Source of the DNA: Curtobacterium sp. ZW137
GTDB lineage: Bacteria; Actinomycetota; Actinomycetes; Actinomycetales; Microbacteriaceae
Direction of reading: 5' to 3'
NCBI RefSeq assembly: GCF_003762905.1
Contig: NZ_RJKS01000003.1
Location: 310,001-374,000 of the forward strand
DNA length: 64,000 bases
Shown: positions 1 through 13,458 of the stretch, one piece after another
Numbering within the stretch: the first letter of the stretch is position 1
How the letters are laid out: the number at the start of each line of letters is the position of its first letter
Translations under genes and position numbers: made by a program
Notes under the pieces: model-generated
Databases searched by the model: none
Told to the model about the DNA's origin: nothing
What the model saw: only the letters and a program-made list of their open reading frames with translations

Positions 1-606
1 AAGCACCTCACCGGGTTCGAGGACCGGATGCGCAGCCGCTTCGAGTGGGGCCTGATCACCGACGTCCAGGCGCCCGACCTCGAGACGCGCATCGCGATCC
101 TCCGCAAGAAGGCGCAGTCCGACCACCTGCAGGTGCCGGACGACATCCTCGAGTTCATGGCGTCGAAGGTGTCGAGCAACATCCGGGAGCTCGAGGGGAC
201 GCTCATCCGCGTCACCGCGTTCGCGAGCCTGAACCGGACGGCCGTGGACATGGCCCTCGTGCAGACGGTCCTCAAGGACCTGATCACGCTCGACGAGGAC
301 AACGTCATCGCGCCGACGGACATCATCAACCACACCGCGGAGTACTTCAAGCTCTCGGTCGACGACCTCTACGGCTCGTCCCGGTCGCAGGCGATCGCCA
401 CGGCCAGGCAGATCGCGATGTACCTCTGCCGTGAGCTGACGAGCCTCTCCCTGCCGAAGATCGGACAGCTGTTCGGCAACCGCGACCACACCACGGTGAT
501 GTACGCGAACAAGAAGATCGCGGAGCTCATGAAGGAGCGACGGTCCATCTACAACCAGGTGACCGAGCTGACGAGCCGCATCAAGCAGGACCGCCGGTAC
601 CGCTGA
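1..606 (+). CDS. dnaA: Chromosomal replication initiator DnaA, C-terminal part (5' end outside window)
   Basis: Reading frame 1 is open from the first base ([17 protein letters not shown]...), so the gene begins upstream of the window. The visible 201 residues cover the end of the AAA+ ATPase domain (sensor/lid region, with [12 protein letters not shown]) and the C-terminal helix-turn-helix domain IV. The DnaA family signature [14 protein letters not shown] near the C-terminus contacts the DnaA box. DnaA binds oriC and opens the duplex to start replication. The next gene in the same direction is dnaN, and the gap between them carries DnaA boxes, the usual actinobacterial arrangement. Identity is secure; only the N-terminal half is missing. 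Confidence 0.98.
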   Translation, partial: KHLTGFEDRMRSRFEWGLITDVQAPDLETRIAILRKKAQSDHLQVPDDILEFMASKVSSNIRELEGTLIRVTAFASLNRTAVDMALVQTVLKDLITLDEDNVIAPTDIINHTAEYFKLSVDDLYGSSRSQAIATARQIAMYLCRELTSLSLPKIGQLFGNRDHTTVMYANKKIAELMKERRSIYNQVTELTSRIKQDRRYR

Positions 607-1078
607 GCGCGTTGCGCTCGCGTCCGCCAGAACAAACGTTCTGACCGCCGGGAGGCTCGACTCACCACCGTGAGATCGGCCCACTTCGGCGCGCGTCCAC
701 CATCTGAGACGGTTCCATGCGGCGGAGTTCTCACAGTGTGGAAAGCCTGTGGATAACTGTGGAGGACACGCCGGACGGTTGTACACAGACGGGAGGGCCT
801 CTGTGGAGACTGGGGATGGAAGTGGATAGATGAGTTTCATTCATCCCGAGAGCGCCAACAGGCCGCTCACAAGTCACACGGTTGTAGTTCCCTGTCGCTG
901 AGCGGCATCCCCAGGGTTATCCACAGTGTGCACAGGCGTTAATACTCTTGTTCCTGTTTTTCTCTCTGGATCACTGGGCCAACCTTGTGGACGGCCGAAT
1001 CACACGAAATCCGGGCTCGGCTCCGCTGTGCCACAATGGGGCGGCCGGACAGTCCAACGATCGACAGGGGTCCCAGCT
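607..1078. other. oriC: oriC, dnaA-dnaN intergenic replication origin
   Basis: There is no gene in this 472-bp gap. It holds two perfect 9-mer DnaA boxes in opposite orientations: TGTGGATAA at 748-756 and TTATCCACA at 917-925. Degenerate relatives lie at 737 (TGTGGAAAG), 758 (TGTGGAGGA), 779 (TTGTACACA), 802 (TGTGGAGAC), 821 (AGTGGATAG) and 986 (TGTGGACGG). The stretch 937-970 is clearly richer in A+T than the flanks and could be the unwinding element; that is an inference. The dnaN promoter must also lie in the right part, but no convincing -35/-10 pair is visible. Confidence 0.9.
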
Positions 1079-2224
1079 GTGAAGTTCGAGGTCAACCGGG
1101 ACGTCTTCTCCGAAGCCGTCTCCTTCGCGGTGAAGCTCCTCCCACAGCGAACGACCCTCCCGATCCTGTCGGGTGTCCTGATCCACGCAGAGGGCGACCG
1201 GCTCACCCTCTCCTCGTTCGACTACGAGGTGTCGGCGCAGACGTCGATCTCGGCGCAGATCGACGACGCGGGCACGGTCCTCGTCTCCGGTCGACTGCTG
1301 AACGACATCGCGAGCCGCCTGCCGAACGCCCCCGTGACGTTCTCCACGGAAGAGTCACGGATCACCGTCACCTGCGGCTCAGCGCACTTCACGCTGCTGA
1401 GCATGCCGGTCGAGGAGTACCCGACCCTCCCGGAGATCGGCGCACAGACCGGTGTCATCCCCGGCGACGCGTTCTCCGAAGCGGTGTCCCAGGTCGCCGT
1501 GGCCGCCAGTCGGGACGACGTCACCCCGGTGATCACCGGCGTCCAGCTCGAAGTCGGCGACAACGACCTCTCCCTGATCGCCACGGACCGCTACCGCGTC
1601 GCCGTCCGCACCATCGCGTGGGACTCCGGCCGCGTCGGCTCCGACCCGATGCACGCGCTCGTCCCGGCCCGCACCCTGCAGGAAGTGGGCCGCACGTTCG
1701 GCTCCGCCTCGACGGTGTCGGTGTCGATCAGCGGCACATCGGACCGCGAGCTCATCGCGTTCCAGGCCGACGACAAGACCGTGACGTCGCTGCTCATCAA
1801 GGGCAACTACCCGCCGGTCCGTCGGCTCTTCCCCGAGACCGTCCAAGACCACGCCGTGATCAACACGGCCGAGCTGGTCGAAGCGGTCCGACGGGTCTCC
1901 CTCGTCCTGGAGCGCGAAGCGGCGCTCCGGTTCTCCTTCACGGTCGACGGGCTCACGCTCGAAGCGATCGGTTCCGAACAAGCGCAGGCGTCAGAGTCGA
2001 TCGATGCGTTGCTGACCGGTGAGGAAACGGTGGTCTCGCTGAAGCCCGCCTTCCTCCTGGACGGGTTGAACGCGGTGCACTCCGAGTTCGTCCGGATCTC
2101 CTTCACCAAGACGGAGAACCCCAACAAGCCGGGTCCGGTGCTCATCACCGGCCAGTCCTCGCGTGAGGAACCGGCGACGGACGGATACCGGTACCTGCTG
2201 CAGCCCAATCTCCTGCTGCGATAG
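1079..2224 (+). CDS. dnaN: DNA polymerase III beta subunit (sliding clamp)
   Basis: The 381-residue product is the ring-shaped clamp that tethers DNA polymerase III and other partners to DNA. The chosen start is the GTG that yields VKFEVNRDVFSEAVSFAV, which matches the usual clamp N-terminus; the frame stays open to 926, but the upstream part does not look like coding sequence. Three repeated clamp domains fit the length. Typical segments include LPILSGVLIHAEGDRL near residue 30 and the ATDRYR motif of the second domain. It lies directly downstream of oriC and about 70 bp before gnd. Confidence 0.97.
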   Translation: MKFEVNRDVFSEAVSFAVKLLPQRTTLPILSGVLIHAEGDRLTLSSFDYEVSAQTSISAQIDDAGTVLVSGRLLNDIASRLPNAPVTFSTEESRITVTCGSAHFTLLSMPVEEYPTLPEIGAQTGVIPGDAFSEAVSQVAVAASRDDVTPVITGVQLEVGDNDLSLIATDRYRVAVRTIAWDSGRVGSDPMHALVPARTLQEVGRTFGSASTVSVSISGTSDRELIAFQADDKTVTSLLIKGNYPPVRRLFPETVQDHAVINTAELVEAVRRVSLVLEREAALRFSFTVDGLTLEAIGSEQAQASESIDALLTGEETVVSLKPAFLLDGLNAVHSEFVRISFTKTENPNKPGPVLITGQSSREEPATDGYRYLLQPNLLLR

Positions 2225-2293
2225 CGCAACAGCCGAACACTGCGCTGACGCGCCACCCCTGCATCAGCGCGACGACGAACAGAAGAGGAAATC

Positions 2294-3181
2294 ATGCACA
2301 TCGGTCTTGTCGGCCTCGGTCGCATGGGCAACAACATGCGTGCCCGTCTCCGCAACGCAGGCATCGAGGTCACCGGGTACGACGCCAACCCCGCCGTCTC
2401 CGATGTCGCCAGCCTCGCCGACCTCGCGGCCGCGCTGCCCGAGGGCCAGAAGCTCGTGTGGGTCATGGTCCCGCACGGCAAGATCACCGACGACGTGATC
2501 ACGGAGCTCGCCGGCGTCCTCGCCGAGGGTGACCTGGTCATCGACGGCGGCAACTCGAAGTGGCTCGACGACACCACGCACGCCGAGCAGCTCGGTGCGC
2601 GCGGCATCCGCTACATGGACGCCGGCGTCTCCGGTGGCGTCTGGGGCAAGGACAACGGCTACGGCCTCATGGTCGGCGGTGACGCCAAGGACGTCGAGTT
2701 CGCGATGCCGGTCTTCGACGCGCTCCGCCCCGAGGGCCCGCGCGAAGAGGGCTTCTCGCACGCCGGCCCGATCGGCGCCGGCCACTACGCGAAGATGGTC
2801 CACAACGGCATCGAGTACGCGATCATGCAGGCCTACGGTGAGGGCTACGAGCTCCTCGAGGCCAAGGACCTGATCACCGACGTCCCCGCCGTGTTCGCCG
2901 GATGGCAGCGCGGCACGGTCGTCCGCTCCTGGCTGCTCGACCTCATGGTGCTGGCCCTCAACGAAGACCCGAAGCTCGACGAGCTCGAGGGCTACGTCGA
3001 GGACTCGGGCGAAGGTCGCTGGACCCTCGAAGAGGGCATCGAGCTCGCCGTGCCGATGCCGGCGCTCTCCGCGTCGATCTTCGCGCGCTTCGTCTCGCGT
3101 CAGGGCAGCGCGTCCCCGACGATGAAGGCCGTCGCGGCGCTCCGCAACCAGTTCGGCGGCCACGCCGTCAAGAAGTCCTAG
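2294..3181 (+). CDS. gnd: 6-phosphogluconate dehydrogenase, decarboxylating (short form)
   Basis: The enzyme oxidises and decarboxylates 6-phosphogluconate to ribulose 5-phosphate in the oxidative pentose phosphate pathway. The N-terminal Rossmann motif GLVGLGRMG, the IDGGNSKW segment near residue 85 and the family signature GAGHYAKMVHNGIEYAIMQ near residue 160 are all visible. At 295 residues it is the short class, not the roughly 470-residue enterobacterial form, and such short enzymes often prefer NAD; cofactor choice cannot be read here. An AGAGG-like ribosome site precedes the ATG. The position between dnaN and recF is typical of related actinobacteria. Confidence 0.95.
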   Translation: MHIGLVGLGRMGNNMRARLRNAGIEVTGYDANPAVSDVASLADLAAALPEGQKLVWVMVPHGKITDDVITELAGVLAEGDLVIDGGNSKWLDDTTHAEQLGARGIRYMDAGVSGGVWGKDNGYGLMVGGDAKDVEFAMPVFDALRPEGPREEGFSHAGPIGAGHYAKMVHNGIEYAIMQAYGEGYELLEAKDLITDVPAVFAGWQRGTVVRSWLLDLMVLALNEDPKLDELEGYVEDSGEGRWTLEEGIELAVPMPALSASIFARFVSRQGSASPTMKAVAALRNQFGGHAVKKS

Positions 3182-3212
3182 GACTTCCCGGGGAAACCCG
3201 GCCTCGGCCCGC

Positions 3213-4447
3213 GTGCACGTCGACCATCTCCAACTGACCGACTTCCGGAACTACCGGGAGGCGGACGTCGACCTCGTACGCGGGCCGAACCTCTTCGTCG
3301 GGCGGAACGGCCAGGGCAAGACGAACCTCGTCGAGTCCATCGCCTACCTGTCCACGCTCGGCTCCCACCGCGTCCCCACCGACGCGGCCCTCGTGCGACA
3401 GGGCTGCGACGCCGCGATCGTGCGGGCCCGGCTCGCCCACGACGACCGGAGCATCCTCGCCGAGGTGCAGATCAACCGGTCGGGGTCGAACCGGGCGCAG
3501 ATCAACCGCGCCGCGATCAAGCCGCGCGAGCTCCCGCGGTACTGCACGAGCGTGCTCTTCGCGCCGGAGGACCTGGCGCTGGTCCGCGGCGAACCGGCCG
3601 GCCGCCGGCGGATGCTCGACGAGCTCCTCGTCCAGATCGCGCCGCGGATGCAGGGCGTCATCGCGGACTACGACCGCACGCTCCGGCAGCGGAACACCCT
3701 GCTGAAGTCCGCGCGGGCAACCGGCGCGAAGTCCGGATCGCTCGCGACGCTCGACGTGTGGGACGAACGACTCGTGGCGTTCGGCTCCGAGATCATCGCC
3801 GCGCGCGACCACCTCACCCGCCGACTCGCACCCTTCGTCGCCGAGGCGTACGCGACCGTCGCCGGAGAGCGGCACGAGGCCTCGATCACCGGTGTGCTGA
3901 GCGTGCGTGGCGGCGATCCCGAGGACGCCTCGGCGACGGACCCCGTGCTGGGGACACCAAATGAACCGGTTACCGTTCCCGCCGCGGCGGAGGCGTTCCG
4001 CGGAGCGCTCGAGCGACGTCGACGCGACGAACTCGATCGCGGGCTGACGCTCGCCGGGCCACACCGGGACGACGTCCTCTTCACCCTGAACGGGTTACCG
4101 GCCCGTGGATACGCCAGTCACGGCGAATCCTGGTCCTTCGCCCTGGCGATCCAGCTCGCGTCGGCGTCGATCCTCCGCGCCGAGTCGACCCTGGGCGACC
4201 CGATCATCATCCTCGACGACGTGTTCGCCGAACTCGACGAGTCCCGGCGCGAGCGTCTCGGGAACGCCGTGGCGGACTACGAGCAGGTCCTCATCACGGC
4301 GGCGGTGTTCGGCGACGTGCCCCCACAGCTGGCGGCCCACACCGTCCGGATCGAGTCCGGGACCATCGTGACGGACGAGGCGGAGCCGACCACGGCCTCC
4401 CGTCCGGACGACACCACGGCAGCGGACACGACGGAAGCCGGCGTCTG

Positions 4448-4448
<1 letters not shown>
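3213..4448 (+). CDS. recF: DNA replication and repair protein RecF
   Basis: RecF is an SMC-like ATPase that helps load RecA at single-strand gaps. The 411-residue product starts at a GTG giving the canonical opening HVDHLQLTDFRNY. Walker A is FVGRNGQGKTNLVES at about residues 29-43. The signature LAGPHRDDVLF lies near residue 283 and the Walker B segment IIILDDVFAELDESRRERL near residue 331. The C-terminal 30 residues are a Thr/Asp-rich tail beyond the family core. The stop overlaps the start of the next gene (TGATG), indicating translational coupling. Confidence 0.97.
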
Positions 4449-7082
<2,634 letters not shown>

Positions 7083-7101
7083 GGTCCGACATCTGATCAC
7101 C

Positions 7102-7139
7102 GGACAGGAGGCGCGGTGCCAGCCGCGTGCCCTCGTCCC
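7102..7139. repeat. Degenerate copy of the GGGAGGC hairpin repeat
   Basis: The gyrB-gyrA gap holds GGACAGGAGGCGCGGTGCC followed by an imperfect opposite arm (GTGCCCTCGTCC). It resembles the four better copies at 10727, 14481, 24031 and 32848 but pairs poorly, so it may be a decayed copy or chance similarity. Confidence 0.4.
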
Positions 7140-7213
7140 GACCACCTGTGGTCGCGCCCACCGCGACGAACGTCACCACGGCCTCCAGGCCGTCAGAAAG
7201 GTACTGAAGCCAC

Positions 7214-9860
<2,647 letters not shown>

Positions 9861-9868
<8 letters not shown>

Positions 9869-10268
9869 TGTCGCCGAGAAGCTCCAGAAGAAGGCGAAGC
9901 GTCCCGTCGGCACCCGCCAGGTCCGACTGCGGCTCGTGTACGTCGACTTCTGGTCGATGGTGAAGCTGAGCTTCCTCATCGCCCTGGCCGGCAGCATCGT
10001 GATCGTGGTCGCCACGGCACTGGTGTGGGTCATCCTGAACCAGACGGGGGTGTTCACCCAGATCGACGCCCTGCTGAAGGACGTCACCGGGCAGAACAAC
10101 TACTCGATCATGGACCAGTTCTCACTGGGCCAGGTCCTCGGGTTCTCCGTCGTCGTGGGCATCCTCAACGTGGTCGTCGGCACCGTGCTCGGCGCCATCG
10201 TGAGTGTCCTCTACAACCTCAGTGTGCGGATCACGGGCGGCCTGCTCGTGGGCTTCACGAACAACTGA
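9861..10268 (+). CDS. DUF3566 membrane protein
   Basis: A 135-residue protein with a basic cytoplasmic start ([19 protein letters not shown]) and two membrane segments, about residues 35-60 ([24 protein letters not shown]) and 92-120. It corresponds in position and pattern to Rv0007 of M. tuberculosis, directly after gyrA and before the Ile/Ala tRNA genes. Its function is unknown. The overlap with gyrA suggests cotranslation. Confidence 0.85.
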
Positions 10269-10324
10269 CACACCCGGGCCGGGTGCGGCCTCCCGCTCGA
10301 TTTCGTTCCGGCGAGATCGTACGG

Positions 10325-10330
10325 TAGGCT
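10325..10330 (+). promoter_or_regulatory. Possible -10 element for tRNA-Ile
   Basis: TAGGCT lies 14 bp before the mature tRNA 5' end. The region 17 bp further upstream (TTCGTT) is a poor -35 match, so this is a weak prediction based on position and the TANNNT pattern. Confidence 0.35.
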
Positions 10331-10344
10331 TTCATCCGGTCTGA

Positions 10345-10418
10345 GGGGCTATAGCTCAGGCGGTTAGAGCGCTTCGCTGATAACGAAGAGGTCCAAGGTT
10401 CAAGTCCTTGTAGCCCCA
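10345..10418 (+). tRNA. tRNA-Ile (GAT)
   Basis: A full cloverleaf can be drawn. The acceptor stem GGGGCTA pairs with TAGCCCC, the D stem is GCTC/GAGC, the anticodon stem CTTCG/CGAAG carries loop CTGATAA with anticodon GAT at 10379-10381, and the T arm CAAGG/CCTTG has loop TTCAAGT. The 3' CCA is encoded at 10419-10421. It is followed after 35 bp by tRNA-Ala, the usual actinobacterial pair after gyrA. Confidence 0.97.
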
Positions 10419-10453
10419 CCACATCTCCCAGACATCCGTACCATGGGTGTCCC

Positions 10454-10526
10454 GGGGCCTTAGCTCAGTTGGTAGAGCGCCTGCTTTGCAAGCAGGATGT
10501 CAGGAGTTCGATTCTCCTAGGCTCCA
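10454..10526 (+). tRNA. tRNA-Ala (TGC)
   Basis: The acceptor stem GGGGCCT pairs with AGGCTCC (one G-U), the D stem is GCTC/GAGC, the anticodon stem CCTGC/GCAGG carries loop TTTGCAA with anticodon TGC, and the T arm is AGGAG/CTCCT with loop TTCGATT. Unlike the neighbouring tRNA-Ile, no CCA is encoded after the discriminator A, so it must be added by the CCA-adding enzyme. Confidence 0.97.
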
Positions 10527-10726
10527 CTCCCTCGGCGCGAGCGGTGCTCCGCTCGTTCCTCGCTTCGCCGCTCTCGGTCGTCGTGCTCGTCTGCGCGCCG
10601 CCGCCCCTGCGGCGCGACGTCGTGACCTGCCGCTCGCGGTCATGCTCGTCTGCGCCTCTCACCGCCGTCTTGTCGGCCACGAGGTGCGTGCCGACCGTGG
10701 GCGCGGCTTTCGGGGGTGATGCGGCC

Positions 10727-10768
10727 GGACTGGAGGTCCGGGTCGGGCCCGCACCGTGCCTCCCGTCC
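10727..10768. repeat. GGGAGGC-type hairpin repeat, copy A
   Basis: The left arm GGACTGGAGGTCCGG and right arm CCGTGCCTCCCGTCC match as inverted repeats at 12 of 15 positions around a GC-rich loop. It belongs to the same family as the copies at 14481, 24031 and 32848. It lies in the gene-free stretch after the tRNA pair. The rest of 10527-10726 holds no recognisable gene, only a direct repeat of about 16 bp (GCTCGTCTGCGC core). Confidence 0.6.
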
Positions 10769-10801
10769 AGCTCGTCCCGCGTCCCCCGCTCCCCCGCTCT
10801 G

Positions 10802-10868
10802 CACCGGTGAGATCGCAGTACTCGTCGGGCCGCGGATTCGGAGGCGACACGAAGTGCGATCTCGGCAC
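10802..10868. repeat. 67-bp dispersed-type repeat, copy 1
   Basis: This is nearly identical to 10940-11006. It begins CACCGGTGAGATCGCAGTAC and ends GAAGTGCGATCTCGGCAC, so GAGATCGCA (10809-10817) and TGCGATCTC (10855-10863) are inverted termini around a GC-rich centre. There is no open frame shared by the copies. It looks like a small palindromic intergenic element; genome copy number cannot be seen here. Confidence 0.75.
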
Positions 10869-10939
10869 CGCCGTGCGTGACGCGCCGGTTCCGCCGCCGG
10901 CGGCGGCGCCCCTGGCGCGCGCTCGGGCTCGGGCTCGGG

Positions 10940-11006
10940 CACCGGTGAGATCGCAGTACTCGTCGGACCGCGGGATCGGAGGCGACACGAAGTGCGATCT
11001 CGGCAC
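10940..11006. repeat. 67-bp dispersed-type repeat, copy 2
   Basis: This is a same-orientation copy of the element at 10802, exactly 138 bp further on and differing at only a few central and terminal bases. The inverted termini are GAGATCGCA (10947-10955) and TGCGATCTC (10993-11001). The 71 bp between the copies contains a GGGCTC triplet repeat. Confidence 0.75.
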
Positions 11007-11033
11007 ACCGTGCGCTGCGCACCCCGGGGACGA

Positions 11034-11065
11034 CGAAGGGCCCCGGCGTGTGCCGGGGCCCTTCG
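11034..11065 (-). terminator. Hairpin terminator after the 11080-11661 gene
   Basis: A perfect 14-bp stem (CGAAGGGCCCCGGC, loop GTGT, then its complement) lies 14 bp beyond the stop codon of the minus-strand membrane protein gene. No strong T-run follows on either strand, which is common in high-GC actinobacteria. Confidence 0.75.
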
Positions 11066-11079
11066 TACGAACCGGGAGG

Positions 11080-11661
11080 TCAGGCGGCGGACTTGTCCGC
11101 CGAGTCGGCGTCGTCGGCGACCCAGAGGTCGTCGTCGGCGCGGAGCGTCTGGTACGCGGCGTAGGCGGCACCGGCGACGGCGACCACCCCGACCACGATC
11201 AGCGCGACACCGCCGAAGCCGATGCCCTTCTTCTTCTGCGCGGCGGCGGGCACGTACTTGACGGCCGCCTTCTTCGCCTTCTTGCCCTTCTTCTGGGCGT
11301 CCTTCACGATCTTCTGGACCCGGGGGTCCTTCGCGAGGTCGACCACGCTCAGCACGGAGCCGGCCGTGGACACGAGTCCCGGCACGACCTCGGACTGGAA
11401 GCGGTGCGAGGCGTTCTGTGCTGCCGAGGTGGCAGCGTGCACACCCGTGGCGACAGCCGGGCGGATGCCGCTGTCGATCGCGTGCTGGACGCGGGGTGCG
11501 ATGTCCTTGCGGGCAGCGTCGGCTGCGTTGGAGCGCGCCTCGGAGAGGATCGCGTTCGCGTGCTCGAGGACCTTGCGCTGCTCGCCGAGGAGCGAGGCGG
11601 TCTGGCCCTTGAGCTTCTTGATCTGCTTGCGACGCTTGCGCGGCAGTTCGATCGTCGTCAT
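11080..11661 (-). CDS. Hypothetical protein with C-terminal membrane anchor (CwsA-like position)
   Basis: A 193-residue protein. The start is the ATG giving MTTIELPRKRRKQ, with GGAGG 8 bp upstream; an in-frame ATG further up has no such site. The N-terminal half is basic and Ala-rich and probably helical (KKLKGQTASLLGEQRKVLEH...), followed by a Lys-rich stretch and one membrane segment (GFGGVALIVVGVVAVAGAAY) near residue 155. The C-terminus is short and acidic. In mycobacteria the divisome protein CwsA lies between the same tRNA pair and ppiA, on the same strand and with a C-terminal anchor. I see no clear sequence match to it, so orthology is only suggested by position. Confidence 0.6.
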   Translation of the reverse strand: MTTIELPRKRRKQIKKLKGQTASLLGEQRKVLEHANAILSEARSNAADAARKDIAPRVQHAIDSGIRPAVATGVHAATSAAQNASHRFQSEVVPGLVSTAGSVLSVVDLAKDPRVQKIVKDAQKKGKKAKKAAVKYVPAAAQKKKGIGFGGVALIVVGVVAVAGAAYAAYQTLRADDDLWVADDADSADKSAA

Positions 11662-11778
11662 CTGGTACCTCCATCGGAACGGCGTGCGTCCCATCCTGCC
11701 ACTGCACCACCTGACAGGTCACGGAGTCGCACCTGTGGGTACCGTCTGTACGCAGCGGACGCATGCGAGAATCGGAAC

Positions 11779-12318
11779 ATGTCTCTGCACACTGCTGTCG
11801 CAACGATCCACACCAACAAGGGCGACATCCGCGTCAACCTGTTCGGCAACCACGCTCCGAAGACCGTCAAGAACTTCGTCGACCTCGCGACGGGTCAGCA
11901 GGAGTGGACCCACCCGGGGACCGGCAAGGTCTCGACCGACAAGCTCTACGACGGTGTGGTCTTCCACCGCATCATCAAGGACTTCATGATCCAGGGCGGC
12001 GACCCGCTCGGCCAGGGCATCGGTGGCCCGGGCTACCGTTTCGACGACGAGATCTCGCCGGAGCTCACCTTCCAGAACCCGTACATCTTCGCGATGGCCA
12101 ACGCGGGCATCCAGGGCGGCCGTGGCACCAACGGCTCGCAGTTCTTCATCACGACCGTCGCCACCCCGTGGCTCCAGGGCAAGCACACCATCTTCGGTGA
12201 GGTCGCCGACGACGAGTCCCGCAAGGTCGTCGACGCGATCGAGGGCGTGGCCACCGACGGCCGTGACAAGCCGCTCGAGGACGTCGTGATCAACAGCATC
12301 GACGTCGAGTCCGTCTGA
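11779..12318 (+). CDS. ppiA: Peptidyl-prolyl cis-trans isomerase (cyclophilin type)
   Basis: The 179-residue cytosolic cyclophilin speeds proline isomerisation. Hallmarks are IHTNKGDIRVNLFGNHAPKTVKNF at the start, FHRIIKDFMIQGGDP with the catalytic arginine near residue 60, and the downstream FAMANAG...GTNGSQFFIT and HTIFGEV segments. There is no signal peptide. The ATG is preceded by a weak GAGAA site. Its place before the rhomboid gene, 5 bp apart, suggests cotranscription. Confidence 0.96.
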   Translation: MSLHTAVATIHTNKGDIRVNLFGNHAPKTVKNFVDLATGQQEWTHPGTGKVSTDKLYDGVVFHRIIKDFMIQGGDPLGQGIGGPGYRFDDEISPELTFQNPYIFAMANAGIQGGRGTNGSQFFITTVATPWLQGKHTIFGEVADDESRKVVDAIEGVATDGRDKPLEDVVINSIDVESV

Positions 12319-12323
12319 CCTCT

Positions 12324-13178
12324 GTGAGCGATCAGGCGTACAACCCGGCCAACTACTGCTACCGGCACCCGGACCGGCAGAGCTTCATCCTGTGCCAGCG
12401 GTGCGGGCGGACGATCTGCACCGAGTGCCAGACGCCGGCGGCGGTCGGGGTGCACTGCCCTGAGTGCGTGCGTGACCAGCGCATGCAGTTCGCTGCGAAC
12501 CGCCGTGCGTCCGGGGCCCCGAGCGGGCTCACGGTCGCACGGCGGCGCTTCGCGATGCTCGACCAGAAGGCGACGGTCGTCATCGTCGCCGTCTCGGTGA
12601 TCATCTGGCTGCTCGACCAGGTGTCGGGACGCTTCTTCACGCAGCTGTTCTTCTACAACGCCGCGTACCTGCCGACGCAGCCGTGGCGGATGGTCACGTC
12701 GCTGTTCGTGCACTCGGGGATCTTCCACATCGCCTTCAACATGTGGGCGGTGTGGATCTTCGGCCGGATGCTCGAGAACATGCTCGGGACGTGGCGGTTC
12801 CTCGCGCTGTACTTCCTCTCCGGGCTGGCCGGGTCGATGGCGGTGACGCTGATCTCCCCGGGGACCTCGGTCGTCGGGGCCTCCGGTGCGATCTTCGGGC
12901 TCTTCGCGGCGTTCTTCGTGCTGCAGCGGAGCCTCGGCGCCAACGCCGTGTCCCTGCTCGTGATCATGGGACTCAACCTCGTGATCGGGTTCCTGCCCGG
13001 CACGAACATCGCCTGGCAGGCCCACGTGGGCGGCATCGTCGCGGGCTTCGTGACCGGGTACGTCTTCGCCAAGACGCGGAACGTCCGGCAGCGCGGTCTG
13101 CAGATCACGCTGCTCGTCATCGAAGCCGTGGTCATCGTCGCCCTGACCTACGTCGGGTACGCGATCGCGGTGAACTGA
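12324..13178 (+). CDS. Rhomboid intramembrane serine protease with N-terminal zinc finger
   Basis: A 284-residue protein starting with GTG. Residues 11-49 hold a B-box-like zinc site (CYRHPDRQSFILCQRCG...CTECQ...CPEC). Six or so membrane helices follow from residue 83. The catalytic dyad is Ser187 in GASGAIFG and His234 in QAHVGG, with the conserved HIAFN (His135, Asn139) in helix 2. Rhomboids cleave membrane proteins within the bilayer; the substrate is unknown. It lies 5 bp after ppiA and is followed by a strong hairpin. Confidence 0.94.
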   Translation: MSDQAYNPANYCYRHPDRQSFILCQRCGRTICTECQTPAAVGVHCPECVRDQRMQFAANRRASGAPSGLTVARRRFAMLDQKATVVIVAVSVIIWLLDQVSGRFFTQLFFYNAAYLPTQPWRMVTSLFVHSGIFHIAFNMWAVWIFGRMLENMLGTWRFLALYFLSGLAGSMAVTLISPGTSVVGASGAIFGLFAAFFVLQRSLGANAVSLLVIMGLNLVIGFLPGTNIAWQAHVGGIVAGFVTGYVFAKTRNVRQRGLQITLLVIEAVVIVALTYVGYAIAVN

Positions 13179-13199
13179 CGCGGACACACGCTGGACGCT

Positions 13200-13237
13200 C
13201 GAACGCCCCGTCACTCTTCGGAGTGGCGGGGCGTTCG
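13200..13237 (+). terminator. Hairpin terminator after the rhomboid gene
   Basis: A 17-bp stem (CGAACGCCCCGTCACTC, loop TTCG, then its complement with one G-U pair) starts 21 bp after the rhomboid stop codon and is followed by TCGTCGTCC. Confidence 0.85.
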
Positions 13238-13243
13238 TCGTCC

Positions 13244-13401
13244 TGTGGAGAACTCACTGAGTTACACGGGTGTGATTATCCCCATTGTGGACTGAGCTGT
13301 GGATAACTCCGGGGCGAGGGTGTGGAACGTCGTGTGGAGAACTCTCACTCCTGTGGAAAACGAGTGGAGAGCGTGCAGACGACGCGAGTCCCTGTGGAAA
13401 A
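13244..13401. other. Cluster of DnaA-box-like sequences between two terminators
   Basis: Within 158 bp, TGTGGA occurs seven times on the plus strand, at 13244, 13286, 13298, 13321, 13333, 13352 and 13393. The one at 13298-13306 is a perfect DnaA box (TGTGGATAA). TTATCCCCA at 13276 is an 8-of-9 match on the other strand. The cluster lies between converging genes and is bounded by a terminator on each side, so it is not a promoter. The same motif fills oriC about 12.4 kb away. DnaA binding is an inference. Confidence 0.65.
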
Positions 13402-13406
13402 CGACG

Positions 13407-13438
13407 ACGCCCGCCGCACCGTTCGGTGCAGCGGGCGT
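13407..13438 (-). terminator. Hairpin terminator after crgA
   Basis: The stem ACGCCCGCCGCACC / GGTGCAGCGGGCGT (one mismatch) with loop GTTC lies just beyond the crgA stop. On the minus strand it is followed within a few bases by TTTT. Confidence 0.7.
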
Positions 13439-13458
13439 TCGAGGGGTCGAAGCGGTGG

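Noticed and set aside
10802-11006. The two 67-bp copies as tRNA or attachment sites of an integrated element
   Set aside because: They do not match the tRNA 3' ends, and there is no integrase or element between them.
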